A stretch of 64,000 nucleotides of DNA from Charina bottae (taxonomy: Eukaryota; Chordata; Lepidosauria; Squamata; Charinaidae). The notes beneath the pieces were generated by a model. It had not been told where the DNA came from. It made no database searches and saw only the letters and a program-made list of their open reading frames with translations. The DNA lies in NCBI GenBank assembly GCA_023362775.1, contig JALMGJ010000004.1, positions 49,532,298-49,596,297 of the forward strand, in the 5' to 3' direction. Positions 33,327 to 46,340 of the stretch are shown in pieces (within the stretch, counting starts at the first letter, position 1; each line of letters starts with the position of its first letter). Made by a program: the position numbers and the translations under genes.

Positions 33327-35335
33327 TAACTCATTTGATGATGAGATAAAATATTTTAAGGTACATGACAATATTGATAGGTTATTGGACATTAAGGATG
33401 TCCCAAAATCTGTTGCATAAAGGAGGTTAGCTCCATATCTAATATGACAAAATTGGCCTTGTGGTGAAAACTAAAGTAAAAAAACATACATAGAGAAAAA
33501 GGGAACAGAATTTTCCTTCCATCAGCAGATGGAGTCTGCCCTCAGTAAAATAGCTGGAAATTGAGTTTCCCAGATTAATTACTTACATGAGATTTCAAAT
33601 AATAACTTTAAAATTAGCATGGTAAAATTAAAATAGTAACATCCTCCTAGGAGTCCAATAGGGCATCATGCTCATTGCCACTTATTTACAAGTTTGAAGT
33701 CAAGGCCCACTGACCTAGAAAATGTTTTTTTTTTAAATCTAATTTTAACACTCAAGGGAGGCACAGATTAAAATCCTATAACTGGTGTTGCCAAGCAGGT
33801 TGCTATTTAACTGACAAATTGCAACTCTGGGGAAATCTCCTCCTTCCTCTCAAATACTGATTAGATATAAGTTTAGGTGCTGATTTGATATGTTGGCAAC
33901 TGCAGGCAACAAGGAATGGAATAAGATAGCAACTGGTAATTTAAAAAGACTCATGCAACCCAAGTTTATAACTCATTGGGCTAAAGGGGAATATAATCAG
34001 GATATGTCCCCTGTGAGGAAAGGAAAGGAGTTACCAGTATTATGGGAGAGTTGTTGATATTTAGCTTTTAATTAAAGTCATTCTCAATCTCATGCTCACT
34101 AGGGATCATGGGTGCTGAAAGCCCTCTTATCTGGAAGTCAGTAGATAAGGAAGACTCACATATACTTTTAGTCAAGGAAACATTTAACAGAACCTATAAA
34201 AATATGTGGAGAAAATGATGTGTTTCCTCTCTTCAGTTTTCTAGGTTCAGGAGTTACATGGTATCCAAAAAGATATTCATGAATCATGAGTAACCTTTCC
34301 AAGTGTAGGCCATAAAGGAGATTTCTTGTGAGGGCTCACCTATAGGTAGATCTAGCAACAAAGTGTTATAATCTAGATACTGCTTTACTCATTAGTGAAA
34401 ACTACCTTAAATGGTTGATCGTATTTCTCATTCTCACATTATGTAAAACTGGGAAAAAGTTGTTATGAAAAAAAACTATATTAGGAATATTTATTTATTT
34501 GTTCAATTTATATCACTGCCCATCTCCCCCCACAATATACCCCATGAATTGTTATTACAAATAATAAAATAAATACCTCATGATTAAAACCCATATTTTG
34601 TACTTATAACATTGATTCTGAATTTCCAAACATAGCAGTCTTATCAAAAGCCTATTGATTTTAAATCTGAACCAGTACATGTTGTATCATTTGAATGACG
34701 CTTAATGACTTTCTGTCACTCTTTGTGCTGTATTCTCCATGAATTTCATTGCTTATAGTATTTTTCATTTTGTATATCTCTACTAAACTTTGTTAAGATT
34801 TATGATATCTTGCAGTGAAAAACTATAATGCAATTGAAATTCAGACTGTTATAACTGCCCTGCCACCCATTTTCCCCCTCAGACTTGAGAATAAAATTAA
34901 AGATATCAGACTGACTCTAAAGATAGACAGACAAATATTCATATTCAGTAATAAAGATCCTAGATTCCTGCTGCAGGGGGCACTGCACTACAATAAAAGA
35001 GAACGCTAAAAAAAACCCAGGGCATTTAGTTTCCCCAGATTATGTGATATAAACTAACAGAGAAGCATTGGAGCTTTTTTTCCTCTGTTCTGTATTTTAC
35101 AGTCCAGTAACACTCACTTTATTAAAAAGACATTTAAAAAACCCTTATCCTCTCTGCTTCTACAGTGCTGCATGATATATTTTTTAAAAAGCTTGATGCT
35201 GAACTGGGGAGAAAGATCAGCTTAGGTGGTAAAAAATGAAACTAAAGGAAGGGCAGTCATTGTTACATATGAATAGCAATTCCCTTTATAAGAAAGAGAT
35301 TGTATTTATGCTTCACCCCCAGTTCATTTTATATT
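33327..35335. other. No gene; one short L2/CR1 tail near 34490-34570
   Basis: TTTATTTATTTGTTCAATTT with CACTGCCCATCTCCCCCC at about 34490-34540 is a minus-strand LINE 3' tail scrap. The rest is AT-rich with no exon recognised. Confidence 0.4.
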
Positions 35336-35660
35336 AGTATTCAGTCATTCATTTGCTCCAACTTTTCATGATCAGATAGAGATCTTTTTGTCAGGATTCT
35401 CCATCAGAACTTTAGGTTCTTGGAAGCTGGTGCTTGTATCATCAGTGATAATAACTAGCCACGTTGACTTCTATTTGCTTCTTTTTTATTTCCTTTGATT
35501 TTTCCAAGAGTGAGCATCTTCTCCAATGTTTCCCACTTTCACATTATTGTCCAAAATGTTTAAGCTTTAGTATCATTATCTGTAATCCATCTTTGAACAT
35601 GAGGACTCAGTGTCTTCAGCAGGCTGCAATACTTAAGCACTCCTATCATCCTCAGTTACA
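35336..35660 (-). mobile_element. Old BovB/RTE 3' fragment, strongly decayed
   Basis: The run TTCAGTCATTCATTTGCTCC ... CTTTTCATGATCAG parallels the BovB 3' end (TTCAGTCGTTTAGTC ... CTCTTCGTGACCTCA at 63684-63720). AGTGAGCATCTTCTCC ... CACATTATTGTCCAAAATGT parallels AGTGAGTCCTCTCTTCGCAT and TAGGTGGCCAAAGTATT further on. Order and spacing are consistent; no frame remains. Confidence 0.5.
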
Positions 35661-37204
35661 GCAAAATATTTAACTCGTGTGGAAAAATATGTTTTCCTTT
35701 TAAGCTTAAAGTTTTTGCTGCATTTTGGCTTAAGCATTTTTCTTTTTCAGTGGAAACCATAACTTTGTAAAGCATCCTTACCTTTATTTTTGCTGTCTTA
35801 ACTGTAAGTTCCAACTGTTTGGAAAAATGAATAGGTGGTCTATAACAACTAAAAAGCTCTTAAAGAAAATCTCAAGTGAACAGCCTCTCAGAAGTCCATG
35901 GCCCCACTTCAAGCACACAACATATGACTCCTAAAACAAAGTTAAATGGAATGAAGAAATGATTAAGCCAGAGTACATAACCATGGGTAAACACTTCCAG
36001 AAAAATGAGAACAAAATGAAATTACTGGTATGCTGCTTTTTTAAGAAAATGATTTTTTTGTCTTTATTTGATGCTCTCCTGAATCCTGAAAAAAAAATTG
36101 CATCTACATGTTACCTACCATCATGTTATACTTATTCATCAATCATGAAAAGAAAAACTGAACTTTATTATTAGGTCACAGTGGAATAAATTTGTTTATT
36201 ACTCAATGATACAACAGTCTAGGGGGAAAAGACTTTGGTCCCAAACAAATAATCAGATGGTTAGAAAAATCACAGTGCTGAATAAATCATGTAAAATGAT
36301 TTCATATGAAATATTTTTGTTTTTATTTAAATATGATCAAAAAGTTTTAAACTTGTGTGCTGACCTTGTTTCTAAAACTTTATGAATTGATAATGAAGCT
36401 GTCACTCTTGTATCATTTTCCTTTCCATTCAGTAAGGGGAAAAAAGCATTTGTGTATCAAGATATTAAGATATCAATACCCAGCATAAAATTCAGCTTGG
36501 TTGCTAATTTTACACAAAGAAGATTTCAGTTAGGCTACTAGGATAGTTGTGTACAATCACATTTATAGATAATACGGCAAAGCTAGATTACTTCCTAGTT
36601 TTAGTCCATTTCAGACCTGTTCATAGCCCTCTGTTTTTGTGTTAGTGTATCCTATCCACTCATGCATAATATTGAATTGCATGCCTTCTCGGTAGAAAAG
36701 AATATATAAATCAAATAACTGTTATCAATGAAATCTGGGGATTAATAGTTAATATAATTATTGGACTTGAAGCCATGGCTTTGTGCTAACACTACCTTAA
36801 CCTATCATATTATTCTTAGCAAACAGCATTTGTACCTTTGTTGACTTGTTTGCATTTGGCTTCCTAAATTTACTTACAGAATAAAGGAAACAGCATCAAA
36901 TAACATGTTTTGTAACCATGTCCTCCTTGGGCCTGGAACACAGCAGGGTAAGAGTAATTTGATTTAATGTATGTCCCAGAAATCATACATAAATTTGTGA
37001 TATGAATTAGAATGCATTTTCAGATTTACCTTCACAGATATATAGAGAGATACAACATTAAACAAAATCTAGATTATTTAGTGATATGCCCAGTGATTTC
37101 TGACCTACTAGCATTAACGCTACCTTGAACATCCAGTAAAACTGCTATTCAGGAGAAAAGAATGATATTTATAAGTCCTAAATACCTGCAAATATGGCCA
37201 CTTT
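35661..37204. other. No gene seen
   Basis: AT-rich DNA without recognisable exons or repeats. Confidence 0.35.
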
Positions 37205-37262
37205 TTGTTGTTGTTGTTCAGTCGTTTAGTCGTGTCCGACACTCCGTGACCTCATGGACCAC
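37205..37262 (-). mobile_element. BovB 3' terminus, 58-bp stub
   Basis: TTGTTGTTGTTGTTCAGTCG, TTTAGTCGTGTCCGACACTC and CGTGACCTCATGGACCA match the extreme 3' end of the BovB subfamily at 63672-64000. It is an extreme 5' truncation. Confidence 0.8.
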
Positions 37263-39984
37263 TAGAACTGAAAAGAGGATATATTTGGCAAACCTTCAAG
37301 TATTTTTCCCAAATGGTTGGATAGGTGTTTAATTCATCATCAATAATATCTCAAGAAGCTGTAAAGCAGGGAATGAGGCTGCTGGGCAATGTAGATTACC
37401 AACATCTGGAAGACCATAAATTGCCTACTCTTATTAGAAGGAATTAAACAGTTTTCTATCCTATGCTCACCTCTCAAACAAAAGAGAGAGAGAGCGCAAA
37501 ATACACCATTTGCATAAAAGTGGCAGATTTTATAACACAATAAAGTTACTAAACTTTAAATAGAACCACAATAAATACTGTTGCAGTGACTAGGTAAAAT
37601 TGAGTGCCGGTCAGTCTGCTGTCCAGGTGCTGATTATTGCTAGGCCACTTGAAGGCCTCTAGCCTTTGTTCCTAATGGGTCTTTCTCTTCACACAAGACT
37701 TGGGTTGGAGAGCCCTTCAGCTTGAAGCTCTCAGTAGCAACATTATTTTGTCATTAGAAAAGTAACGAACTATTAAGAAGTAGGCTGAAATTCTGTTCTG
37801 GTGAAATTCTGTGTTCTATTCTGCTTATATACAAACAATGATCACAGTGCCAAAATAAAGCATTAAACTATCTAATTTCAGGATATATGCATGTGAAAGA
37901 GAAAGAAAAGAACCTTTTGAATTTTTCTTACCAGTTCTAAAACCAATTTAATGAAATAATTTGCTGAGAAATTCTTCCAAAGGAGAGGAGAATTTGATAA
38001 AAACTCTTGTGAATGGAAGGTGTTACCATTGTATTTATTTTGTGAAGAAGGTAGCCAATGAAAGCTTGTGAGTGTCCTGTCTTTGATATACAACCAACTT
38101 TCTGCCAACCTACAACCTCCCTGACTCCCTGTGCTTCAATTAAATTCCAACAGCAGATATCACAAGGGAACAGAGAGTCATCAAATTGTGGTGGGATCTA
38201 AATTCAATAAACAAACCAACTCTCTCATGGAGTTTTTCACTCAGAATGCCATTATCACTACTATGGGGAAGCCCTGCCTTTGATAAACTATGGGATATCT
38301 TCTTTGATCACTATATAATACTCAGAGGAATTTCCAACCCAATTTCTATGCCCAAAATTGATGAAGAATTTTGAAGGATCATTTAAAAAGAGCAGCTTTA
38401 TCTTAAGCATTCTAATTCTATGTCAGAATGTAATCAGTTTCTTTATTATGGAATTAGGCACCGCAATGCAGAAATTATAAGGTTGTCTTCTCTCTGCCTC
38501 ATCCAGAAAAAAGAATCTAGTCTCATCTAATTGTACCCTAACCACACTATTTAGAAATGTTTTGCTGATTTCCTGTAATACAAAGGCCATTGTTGGTCTA
38601 GCTAAGATGAACTGAAACTGTTCATTTTGGAAAACCAAAATTGTAACAGTGAACTTTTGTTTTGTCAAATGTGAAATGACTTAATTGTAGATAATTCTGT
38701 ATAAAGCAGAATATTAGATATTTGAAACTATGTAGGTCTAAAATAAATACCATTTATATATTTTTCTAATTTAGTTAGGCAAAATTGATTTTGTTATGGT
38801 TGAAATTAATCACTATTTTCCCTAACTTTGTTCTTTCTTTGGAAAATAGAAGATCATTAATAATCAATTGGGAAGATTTTTGTTGAATTCTTTGGAATAC
38901 CAGCATCATTGGTTAATTTAATCTTAGTGTAAGAGAGGCAGTGTTACTGTGATATCTTGAAATGTCATTCCAGAATGAAAATGGCAAAACTGTATTAGAA
39001 GAGGTTTCAAAGTAAAGAGGGAAAGGGAGGAAGGAAGGAAAAGAGAAGGAGAGGGAGAGGGAGAGAGAGAGAGATTAGGTCCTGGAGGAATAAGCAGGTA
39101 ATAGAGTAAAATAGAACCTAGAAAGAAAAGGTACGTATTAAGAACAAACAGTAAAAAGGTGGAGGGGGAACTTTTATGCCAAAACTAGAGTAAAAGGGAA
39201 TAAAGATAGAAATGAACGTGTGGTAGAGGCAGTGGGTCTGATCCAAGAACCACAAAGCAAAGAAAGTAACAGAAATGAAAAGGCTATGTTTCAAATATTT
39301 TGATTTGAATATTTGGTTATTAGGAAGGATAGAATAATTTTCCATTCTGTGATGAAAAAAAGCCTTCTAAAACCTAAAAAATGTAGACAGATGGAAGGAT
39401 GGATAGTAATAACAAGGATGGATACTGTATGTGTGTGTGTGTGTGCACATGTGTCTGTATGGAAACAATACAGAACCATTTGTATTGTACTTTTTCTTGA
39501 TTTGTCTGTTGTTGCCATCTCTGACAGTTTAACTTTGTAATCACTTGCTACTTCATTTCTGCCTTCTTGCAATTTTTGTGTGACTTTGCACACACACTGG
39601 ATGCTTCCTCTCCATACCTAGTACCTGTAACTTGTATTTTTCACATCTTCTGTCATTTCCTTAGTACTGGTTTCAAGAGCTAGATCGAAGAACAATTAGC
39701 TTAGAAAAATCTTAAAGAAAATTGAAGGTTCATACACACACACAAACACACACACAACCATCTCTTCCCCTTTTTTCCCCTGATTGTCTGCTGGTTTGTT
39801 ACTTATAGCTGAATCCTTTCCTTCCTCTTAAGTAGATCCTTTATCTTGAAGAAAATTGGCATAATGGTGTTTCTTTAACAGTGAACCAGACATTTGGTAC
39901 CCTATTTCTCCCATGGATGCAACCTCTGTAGTGTTTTAGGGAGCAATACAAAAGGGACAGTTAGGAACCTGCTAAGAATTGGAT
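37263..39984. other. No gene; GA-rich and CA/TG simple repeats
   Basis: A purine run (AGGAAGGAAGG then GAGAGAGAGA) lies at about 39010-39075, (TG)n at 39428-39445 and (CA)n at 39733-39757. No exon was recognised in the rest. Short open frames at 38423-38668 and 39291-39593 have no family resemblance. Confidence 0.4.
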
Positions 39985-40250
39985 ATGGGCAAAATCACAA
40001 AACTCTGCCTTACTTATTTCAACCATGTCATGTGATCAAACTTGCTGGAAAAGGCAGTTATGCTCAGAATGGTCAGCAGTAAAAGGAAACAAGGCTGCCA
40101 AAAAAACATGGTGGCTAGACACCATCAAAGCCGACACCAGCCAGAACATAAAACAACTAAAAGAAGCTATACAAGATCGGAAAAAGTGGAGAGAGCTGGT
40201 CCGTGGAATCACCAAGAATTGGACACGATTGAATGGATAGCATCATCATC
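39985..40250 (+). mobile_element. RTE-type LINE 3' end, non-BovB family, with 11-bp target duplication
   Basis: AAGAATTGGAT flanks it at 39974-39984 and 40251-40261. The plus strand encodes an RTE C-terminus: LEKAVMLRMVSSKRKQG in one frame, then WWLDTIKADTSQNIKQLKEA and KKWRELVRGITKNWTRLNG in the next, and ends in (CAT)n. The WLDxI ... KxWxxLVxxxTKxxTRLN layout parallels the BovB end RWMDDIL ... RLNE, but the sequence is clearly a different family, perhaps that of the old RTE at 4.8-9.4 kb. Confidence 0.72.
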
Positions 40251-40929
40251 AAGAATTGGATGGGATTGAGGTGCTTATCAGTAGGCCCTAGTGAGGCCTT
40301 ACCTCTGGTGGTGGTTGGTTTACTGGAACTCCTCAGAATCCCACTTTCTTCCTGAGGAAATGGCTTTATAAAGCTTCAGCTGGGCTGGATCTTAATTTTT
40401 ACATTTCTGCGACATGTAAAAACCTGATACTGTATTTGTTTGTCATAATTAGTTTACTTGCTGAATCTGAACCAACATGCATTTGTCTTATGAAAAAGAG
40501 CCATTTCATGAAGTTTATTTTTTCCACCTCTTAGAAATAGGACAGGTTTTGTTTCAAGGTCTCTTATAATAATAATGAGTCAGAGGTTCATTTATACTGA
40601 ATGTCTTTATTAGCTAATAACTTCCAAATCCAGCCTCCTGCTCTAACTACTTGTTGAAACGAAACTACTTCCTGGGCCAAAGGCCGTATTTCCCAGCAGA
40701 GGGCGGGCTTCCTCAATCTCAGTCCTTCCTCTGTTACCAACTTTGTCCTCCTGACCCTACCAATTAGTTCCACCTATTGATACAGGTTTGACCAGGTGTT
40801 GCAAGTAATTGTCTAACATATTAAAATACTGTTTTCCTTTGAAGGGTGGGCAGGGAGATCACAATAGCAGAATTGTACTTGGACTGTACATTGTAGGCAT
40901 CCCATGATTTCTGCAGGGGAAAAGACCAA
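40251..40929. other. No gene seen
   Basis: Unassigned DNA between the RTE and L2 fragments. Confidence 0.3.
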
Positions 40930-41840
40930 TTAGGATGGTCTGTCTCAGGCACCTAATGGATCTGCAGGGTTTCACTTGAGGATTTTTTCAGCAACAGGGC
41001 AGGCAGATCATAGATCTATTTGGGAGAAAGTATCATCAGTATGCAGATGATACTTAGTTATATATCACCACTCAGGCTTGCCCAGAAATGCTGTGTAAGT
41101 CATGACCCTATGTATAGTTGCTATGAGGGTCTGAAGGGATGAAACATGTTTGAACTGAATTCCAACAAAATTGAGTTTCTATTTAACTCTGTTTCAGTTC
41201 TGGTGATAGCTCTGGATAGGGTCATCCTCCCCTTAAAGAAGTAGGACTGTGACTTGGGGGTCCTCATGGGCTTACAGCTCCTGCTAGAACAGCAGGTGGA
41301 ATCCATAGCTGGGGTGGGTGGTGATTTGTCCAGTATGGCTGAGGGAGCAGTTATGGTCCTTCCTAGATCAAGAAGCCCTGATAGTGACTCATGTCCTTCT
41401 CATCACATGTCTTTATTTTTATTTATTTGTGCAGTTTATCCTCCAAGCCAATTCTAATGGTCTCTAGGTGGTTTATAGATGCTGTGTCTTGACTAATGAA
41501 ATGTATTCTACATTCTACGCTACTAAAAAGTAACACTGATTCTATGGTCCCTGCATTGGTTACCAATAGGTTTCTGAATCTAATTCAAAGGGCTGTTAAA
41601 CTATAAAGCCATTTATGACTTGGCTCCAGGATACTTAGGGACAGTCTTCTGCAAACCAAGGCTTTTCATCCTGTGTGAGAGTTTAGAAAGATGGTGCTTA
41701 CAAACCCAATCCTACATGAAATTGAGGAAATACAGACCTGAAGGCAAACCTTTTCACTGAGGGCCTCCTTGCTATGGAACCCTTTGCCCCAGGCCTGTAC
41801 CTAGCACCCTTCTATTTTGGAGAACTGTTAAACGGTCATC
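40930..41840 (+). mobile_element. L2-type LINE fragment, decayed, with a nested LINE tail
   Basis: At 41030-41070 the plus strand reads KYHQYADDT followed by a stop and LYITT, the L2 RT catalytic box region. Later come DLGVLMGLQLLLEQQVES (41241-41300) and AMEPFAP-like sequence near 41775. A short antisense LINE tail (TTATTTTTATTTATTTGTGC ... CTCTAGGTGGTTTATAGA) interrupts at about 41410-41480. Frames are broken throughout. Confidence 0.7.
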
Positions 41841-42214
41841 TGAGTTAGGATTTTTAAAGTGTTACGAGATTTTATAGTGACCTTATGCTGCCATTTTAAT
41901 GCAGGTTTTATTGTTTTTGTTGAGGAGTTACATTTGCATGGTGACAATCCTGTTGCAGAGAATAAGGAAGATGACCTTGATGGAAATGTACAGGAACCAT
42001 TACCTAGGCAAAAGGGGCTGAAACATTTTTTTAACTTCAGAACAACAAGATAACATTCACAAGTGCCTTAGGCAAAAGTCCCCCTATTCACTGAAGTATA
42101 AGAAGGAGGAGGAGGTACAGCACAACCACGCTTGGAAGATTCTGTTGTTATAGCCAATTTCAATAAAAGTTGTTTTAACCTTCTGGTGCAGTTGATTTCC
42201 TGGTATGATCTACC
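41841..42214. other. No gene seen
   Basis: Unassigned DNA. A 64-codon frame at 41859-42053 shows no domain. Confidence 0.3.
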
Positions 42215-42222
42215 TAGTGGAG

Positions 42223-42467
42223 CACAGCTTTCCAAACTGTGTGTCGCAACACTTTAGAGTGTCGCAACACACAGACTGGTGTGTCGCCACACAACCCGGA
42301 AGCGGCAGCGGGGGCGTGCACGGCGGCAGTGGCAGCAGCACGCCATCAGTGCTTCCGCGTTTTAGCGGAGGCCGCCACCCCGCACCACCGCCGTGCACGC
42401 CCCCGCGCATGCCCACTCTGCTGCCGCCGTTCGTGTGTTGCCAATGGCGGCACTTTAGAAAGCACTG
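42223..42467. mobile_element. hAT-type MITE, GC-rich, 245 bp
   Basis: Termini are CACAGCTTTCCAAACTGTG and TTTAGAAAGCACTG, flanked by the perfect 8-bp duplication TAGTGGAG (42215-42222 and 42468-42475). The interior is very CpG-rich (GGCAGCGGGGGCGTGCACGG). It shares termini and core motifs with 45777-46087. No coding function. Confidence 0.85.
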
Positions 42468-42475
42468 TAGTGGAG

Positions 42476-44665
42476 TGATACCTATTATGCTTTTTGCCTT
42501 TATTTTGTAAACTGATGGGAAGCTTGAGAGCTGAGCAGTATAGAAACATATGAAATAAATAAATAACCATCATTATCTCTAATACTAAAAAAAAATTCTT
42601 CTATGATTCACTTAAGAAGTTGCTACCCTATAAAAGCTGAAACACCTTTTACTCCCAAGGATTACATTTTGGAATGCTTATTTCCACTAGTACCACCGTT
42701 AGAGGCAGTTAGAATAAGATTTATCCTTTTTTTTTTCCTTTCCATTTTTCAAGCTCTATTGACTAACCTGGGTCTGAGTGAGCTGGGTAAAAAAAAATCT
42801 GTAGGAAAAAATGTGTTATTATGCTGGTACAGAAAACACATTTTGCTGCAAATATAATGTGGCTTGTAACTTAGCCAGTTTCACACAGATCACTGTGAAT
42901 ATCCATTGTAAATTTCTCTATGACTTTTTTCCCCCCTTGATGAATGGCCATTCATAGGTTGAATAGTAGAATACTGCCCAGTTCCTGGTGCAGAGAAGTT
43001 GCTGTTGAAGATGCTGTCAGGTTTAAGGCCAATTTCTGCGAACCACAAAGATCTCAAGTCATGGATGCTGTTTCTTTCTTATCATGCTCTATTAGCATTG
43101 CTAATTCTGCCATTTGATACTCTGCTCAATTGATCTCTGGAGTGAATGATGCTGTGTTTACACATTTCTCCACATTATGTTTTCTTTGCCACCATGTTCT
43201 GTTTTGCAATGGGAGTTTAGACGTCTTGTGCTCAGCTATAAATATCTGACCCCTCATTCTCTCATTTGTCTGTTTTCTCCTGCTGAGTCTTTGCCTTGTC
43301 TTTTAAAATTCAGTCTGACCGAGTGAGTGAGTGCTTTGAATGATATCTTGTCAGGACCTACTAATGCTGTTGAGCTATACAGCACTTCCCCACAGCAGGT
43401 AACATCCTGGAAAAGCAATAAGCACCACAGGCTTGGAACAGAAAGGGCATCTCTCATTGTCAATATAAAGGAGAAGTTAACTTTTATTGTGAATGTGTTT
43501 ATTTCTCTAAATTTTATAATAATACATGAGAAAATGCCTATGTTACCTGTCTTGGGAGACTTCGTAATCTGCTTGTAACAATACAGCAACCTGAATATAC
43601 GTTTTAAAAACAAGTGTTGTACTAGCTCCAACGTATTTTAAGTCTTAGGAGAATTTATTATATTTGAATCTAAATTTTCTTCTTACAGCCTCACAATTTA
43701 GTTCAGTAAGTGTTTTCATGCACCATTTTATCTTCATAATGCATCTGTAAAATCAGTAAGACTGGGAAAAAGTCTTGGGTCCAAAGATATATTTTAAGGT
43801 TTATGCCTTAAAGGGGAATTTAAATTAAGTATGTAATCAGATTCAACTAAGTCCTGAATTGTAAATCAAAGTAGGACAGTTGGAGATAAATTGGGGGTCC
43901 CTCAAAGAAATCACAGTTGAATCTTAAATTTTCTGTAACTTTATGGGAGATTCTTTGCTTGGTCTGCAAAAGGTAAAATAACTAATCTACTTTCCCTTTT
44001 CTGTAAACAAATGTTTATGTATGTTTTCATAAAATATGTTTATAAACAATAAGAAGGATTAGCATTTTTGTTTGTTTGCTTTTATTTTGCACAAAATCAA
44101 TAAAGGTTCCTTATGAAAATAATCTTCTTTGTGCATCTGTCCAAATTTTTCTGGCCTTATCCCTCCAGAAGGGCAAGTATGGTTGCATTTTCACTAAGTT
44201 CTTAGAAATAATACTTAATATAATATCCATTTTAATATACCTTTAAGTACTGTTTCTTTTTTTAAAAAAACCCACATAATTAAATTAAAACACAATTATT
44301 TTTCTGAAATTAGGTAGGCCCTCACCTCTGAGAAGCCTTCTGTGCTTGCAGAGTTCATACAATCCTTTTTAAAAAGTTAGTGGAAAGTTCCTTTTTCATT
44401 TTTATTTTTATTTTTTTATTTTTTATTTTTTTGCTTCTTCTCTTTTTATTGTCCTTTTTGTAGGTGAAAATGTCTGAAATGTAAATATGTTGTATACATT
44501 GTAAGTATATGTATAATTGTTTATATGTTTAATAAAAATTATTAAAAAATTTTTTTTAAAAAAGTTGCTTTTTAACAAATAGGGACAAATCTCATCCCAC
44601 ATGACTCATAAAAGATAGAGGGATACCAAAATCTGATCTGTTAGATTGAAGCTGTCAGTCTAGGT
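42476..44665. other. No gene seen
   Basis: AT-rich DNA with T-rich runs near 44400-44440 and 44545-44560. A 125-codon minus-strand frame at 43254-43631 has no recognised domain. Confidence 0.35.
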
Positions 44666-44698
44666 CATAGCTTTCCAAACTGTGTGTCGCGACACTTT
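44666..44698 (+). mobile_element. Isolated terminus of the same hAT MITE family
   Basis: CATAGCTTTCCAAACTGTG followed by TGTCGCGACACTTTA equals the inverted right end of the element at 45777-46087. No partner terminus is found nearby, so this is a truncated remnant. Confidence 0.7.
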
Positions 44699-45767
44699 AT
44701 TTCTAGAGTCAACCTAACAATTGGAAAGACATACCTTACTACTGCCCATTTTCAGGTGGCTTTTCAGCTTTGTAGACCGAGTCCCAGCTGCCTTGAGAAA
44801 ATAGTGGTGAGTAGAGCACGTGCTGGCAAAGTATCAGTGAAAAGATGGAATGAGAATTCTAATTCTGATGTGTAAAAAAAGGTTAAGAAGGTTCCTTGGC
44901 TCAGAAATATAAAGAGAAATAAATATATTTTAAGTAACTTTAAGTAAAATTAAGTAATTTTAAATCAGCTTTACATGTAAAGCTTTATAGACTTATATTT
45001 TTTCTCTCTTTCAAATTCATTTGGTTAACTCATCAAATCAAATGCATTATTAAAGGTTTACCATTGTCTACCAAGAAGGCAAAATAGAGGCGTCCTGCCA
45101 TTGAATATACAGTTACATTTCACCAACAGTTACTATTATTTTGCTTGCTTCCTTTCATGAAGAAAAATACTTGGGTCAGATTTGCCCTTGAATTTTCTTC
45201 TAAAATGAAAAGTCACTCACTAAGTGAAGCAAAAGTAAAAAACTGCTCCTTAGGATAAAAATAGCAACATTCTACAGAAGGGATTGATCTACAGAATCAA
45301 TTCTCAAACCACTTTTCCAATGGCCAGCTGTGACTTTTGGCAAAAAAACAAACATGCTCAAATGCTCTTTCATGAATTCATGATTTATCACAAATACCTA
45401 CTCACAAAACTCAAAGATTAGTATTCTAATTGCCACTTCTAGTTACTGCTAATATCTGGCAAGAAAACAAAGAACAGTGTGGTTTTGCAAAAGTGGTTTT
45501 GCAAAATAAAATTATAAAAATTAAATTATATCCTCCATCAGCAGGCTTTAAGATTAGCTGAACAAGTGCTGCACGCAAAGATGTTGAAGCATATATAGAT
45601 GAAGAGGTGATTTCTTATAATACAGGTGTATAAAATTTGTGAGCCCAGATATTGCTAAAACTTTCACCATTTGCCATGGTGGCTGGGACCATCTGAAGGC
45701 CCACAACTCTTTGCCAATGCATATGGAAAAGTGGCTTAACTTATGGATATGGTTAAGGCATATGGAT
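44699..45767. other. No gene seen
   Basis: AT-rich unassigned DNA between two copies of the hAT MITE family. Confidence 0.35.
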
Positions 45768-45776
45768 GGCTTAACA

Positions 45777-46087
45777 CAGTGCTTTCCAAACTGCCACTGT
45801 TGGCGACACACCAATGGCGGTGGCACGCGTGGTGGCGCACGCGTGCACGTGTTGGTGTGTCGCCAACAGTGGCAGTTTGGAAAGCACTGTGGCGGGGTGT
45901 GCGGCGGCAGTGGCGGTGGCGTGCACGGCGGCAGAAGCAGCGGTGACCTCGCTAAAACACGGAAGCGCTGATGGTGCGCCGCCGCCGCCGTGCACACTGC
46001 CACCGCTGTGCGCGCCCCCGCTTCGCGACACACTAAACTGTGTTGTGACACACTAAAGTGTCGCGACACACAGTTTGGAAAGCTATG
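45777..46087. mobile_element. hAT-type MITE with a nested 113-bp hairpin
   Basis: Ends are CAGTGCTTTCCAAACTG (45777) and CAGTTTGGAAAGCTATG (46087), flanked by the perfect 8-bp duplication GCTTAACA (45769-45776 and 46088-46095). The first 113 bp (45777-45889) form a near-perfect inverted repeat closing with GGAAAGCACTG, so the unit holds three family termini. The rest is CpG-rich trinucleotide-like sequence. Proline- and alanine-rich frames here are by-products. Confidence 0.87.
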
Positions 46088-46102
46088 GCTTAACATATAA
46101 TA

Positions 46103-46340
46103 GAGCCAGTTTGGTCTAGTGGTTAAGGTGCTGGGCTAGAAACCAGGAGGCTGTGAGTTCTAGTCCTGCCTTAGGCATGAAAGCCAGCTGGGTGACCTTG
46201 GGCCAGTCACTCTCTCTCAGCCCAACTCACCTCACAGGGTTGTTGTGGGGAAAATAGGAGAGGAAGGAGTATTAGGTATGTTCGCTGCCTTGAGTTATTT
46301 ATAAAAATAATAAAGGTGGGATAAATAAATAAATAATAGA
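46103..46340 (+). mobile_element. MIR-like CORE-SINE, copy B
   Basis: GCCAGTTTGGTCTAGTGGTT, core GGGTGACCTTGGGCCAGTCA, and 3' part GCCTTGAGTTATTTATAAAA ending in (AAAT)n. Same family and orientation as the copies at 27890 and 57218. Confidence 0.88.

Noticed and set aside
39291..39593. Frame with an HTHTHTH run
   Set aside because: The run comes from a (TG)n microsatellite; no domain elsewhere in the frame.
42205..46096. CpG-island-like peaks at 42.2 and 45.8 kb as gene promoters
   Set aside because: Both have MITE ends and perfect 8-bp duplications, so the CpG content belongs to transposons.
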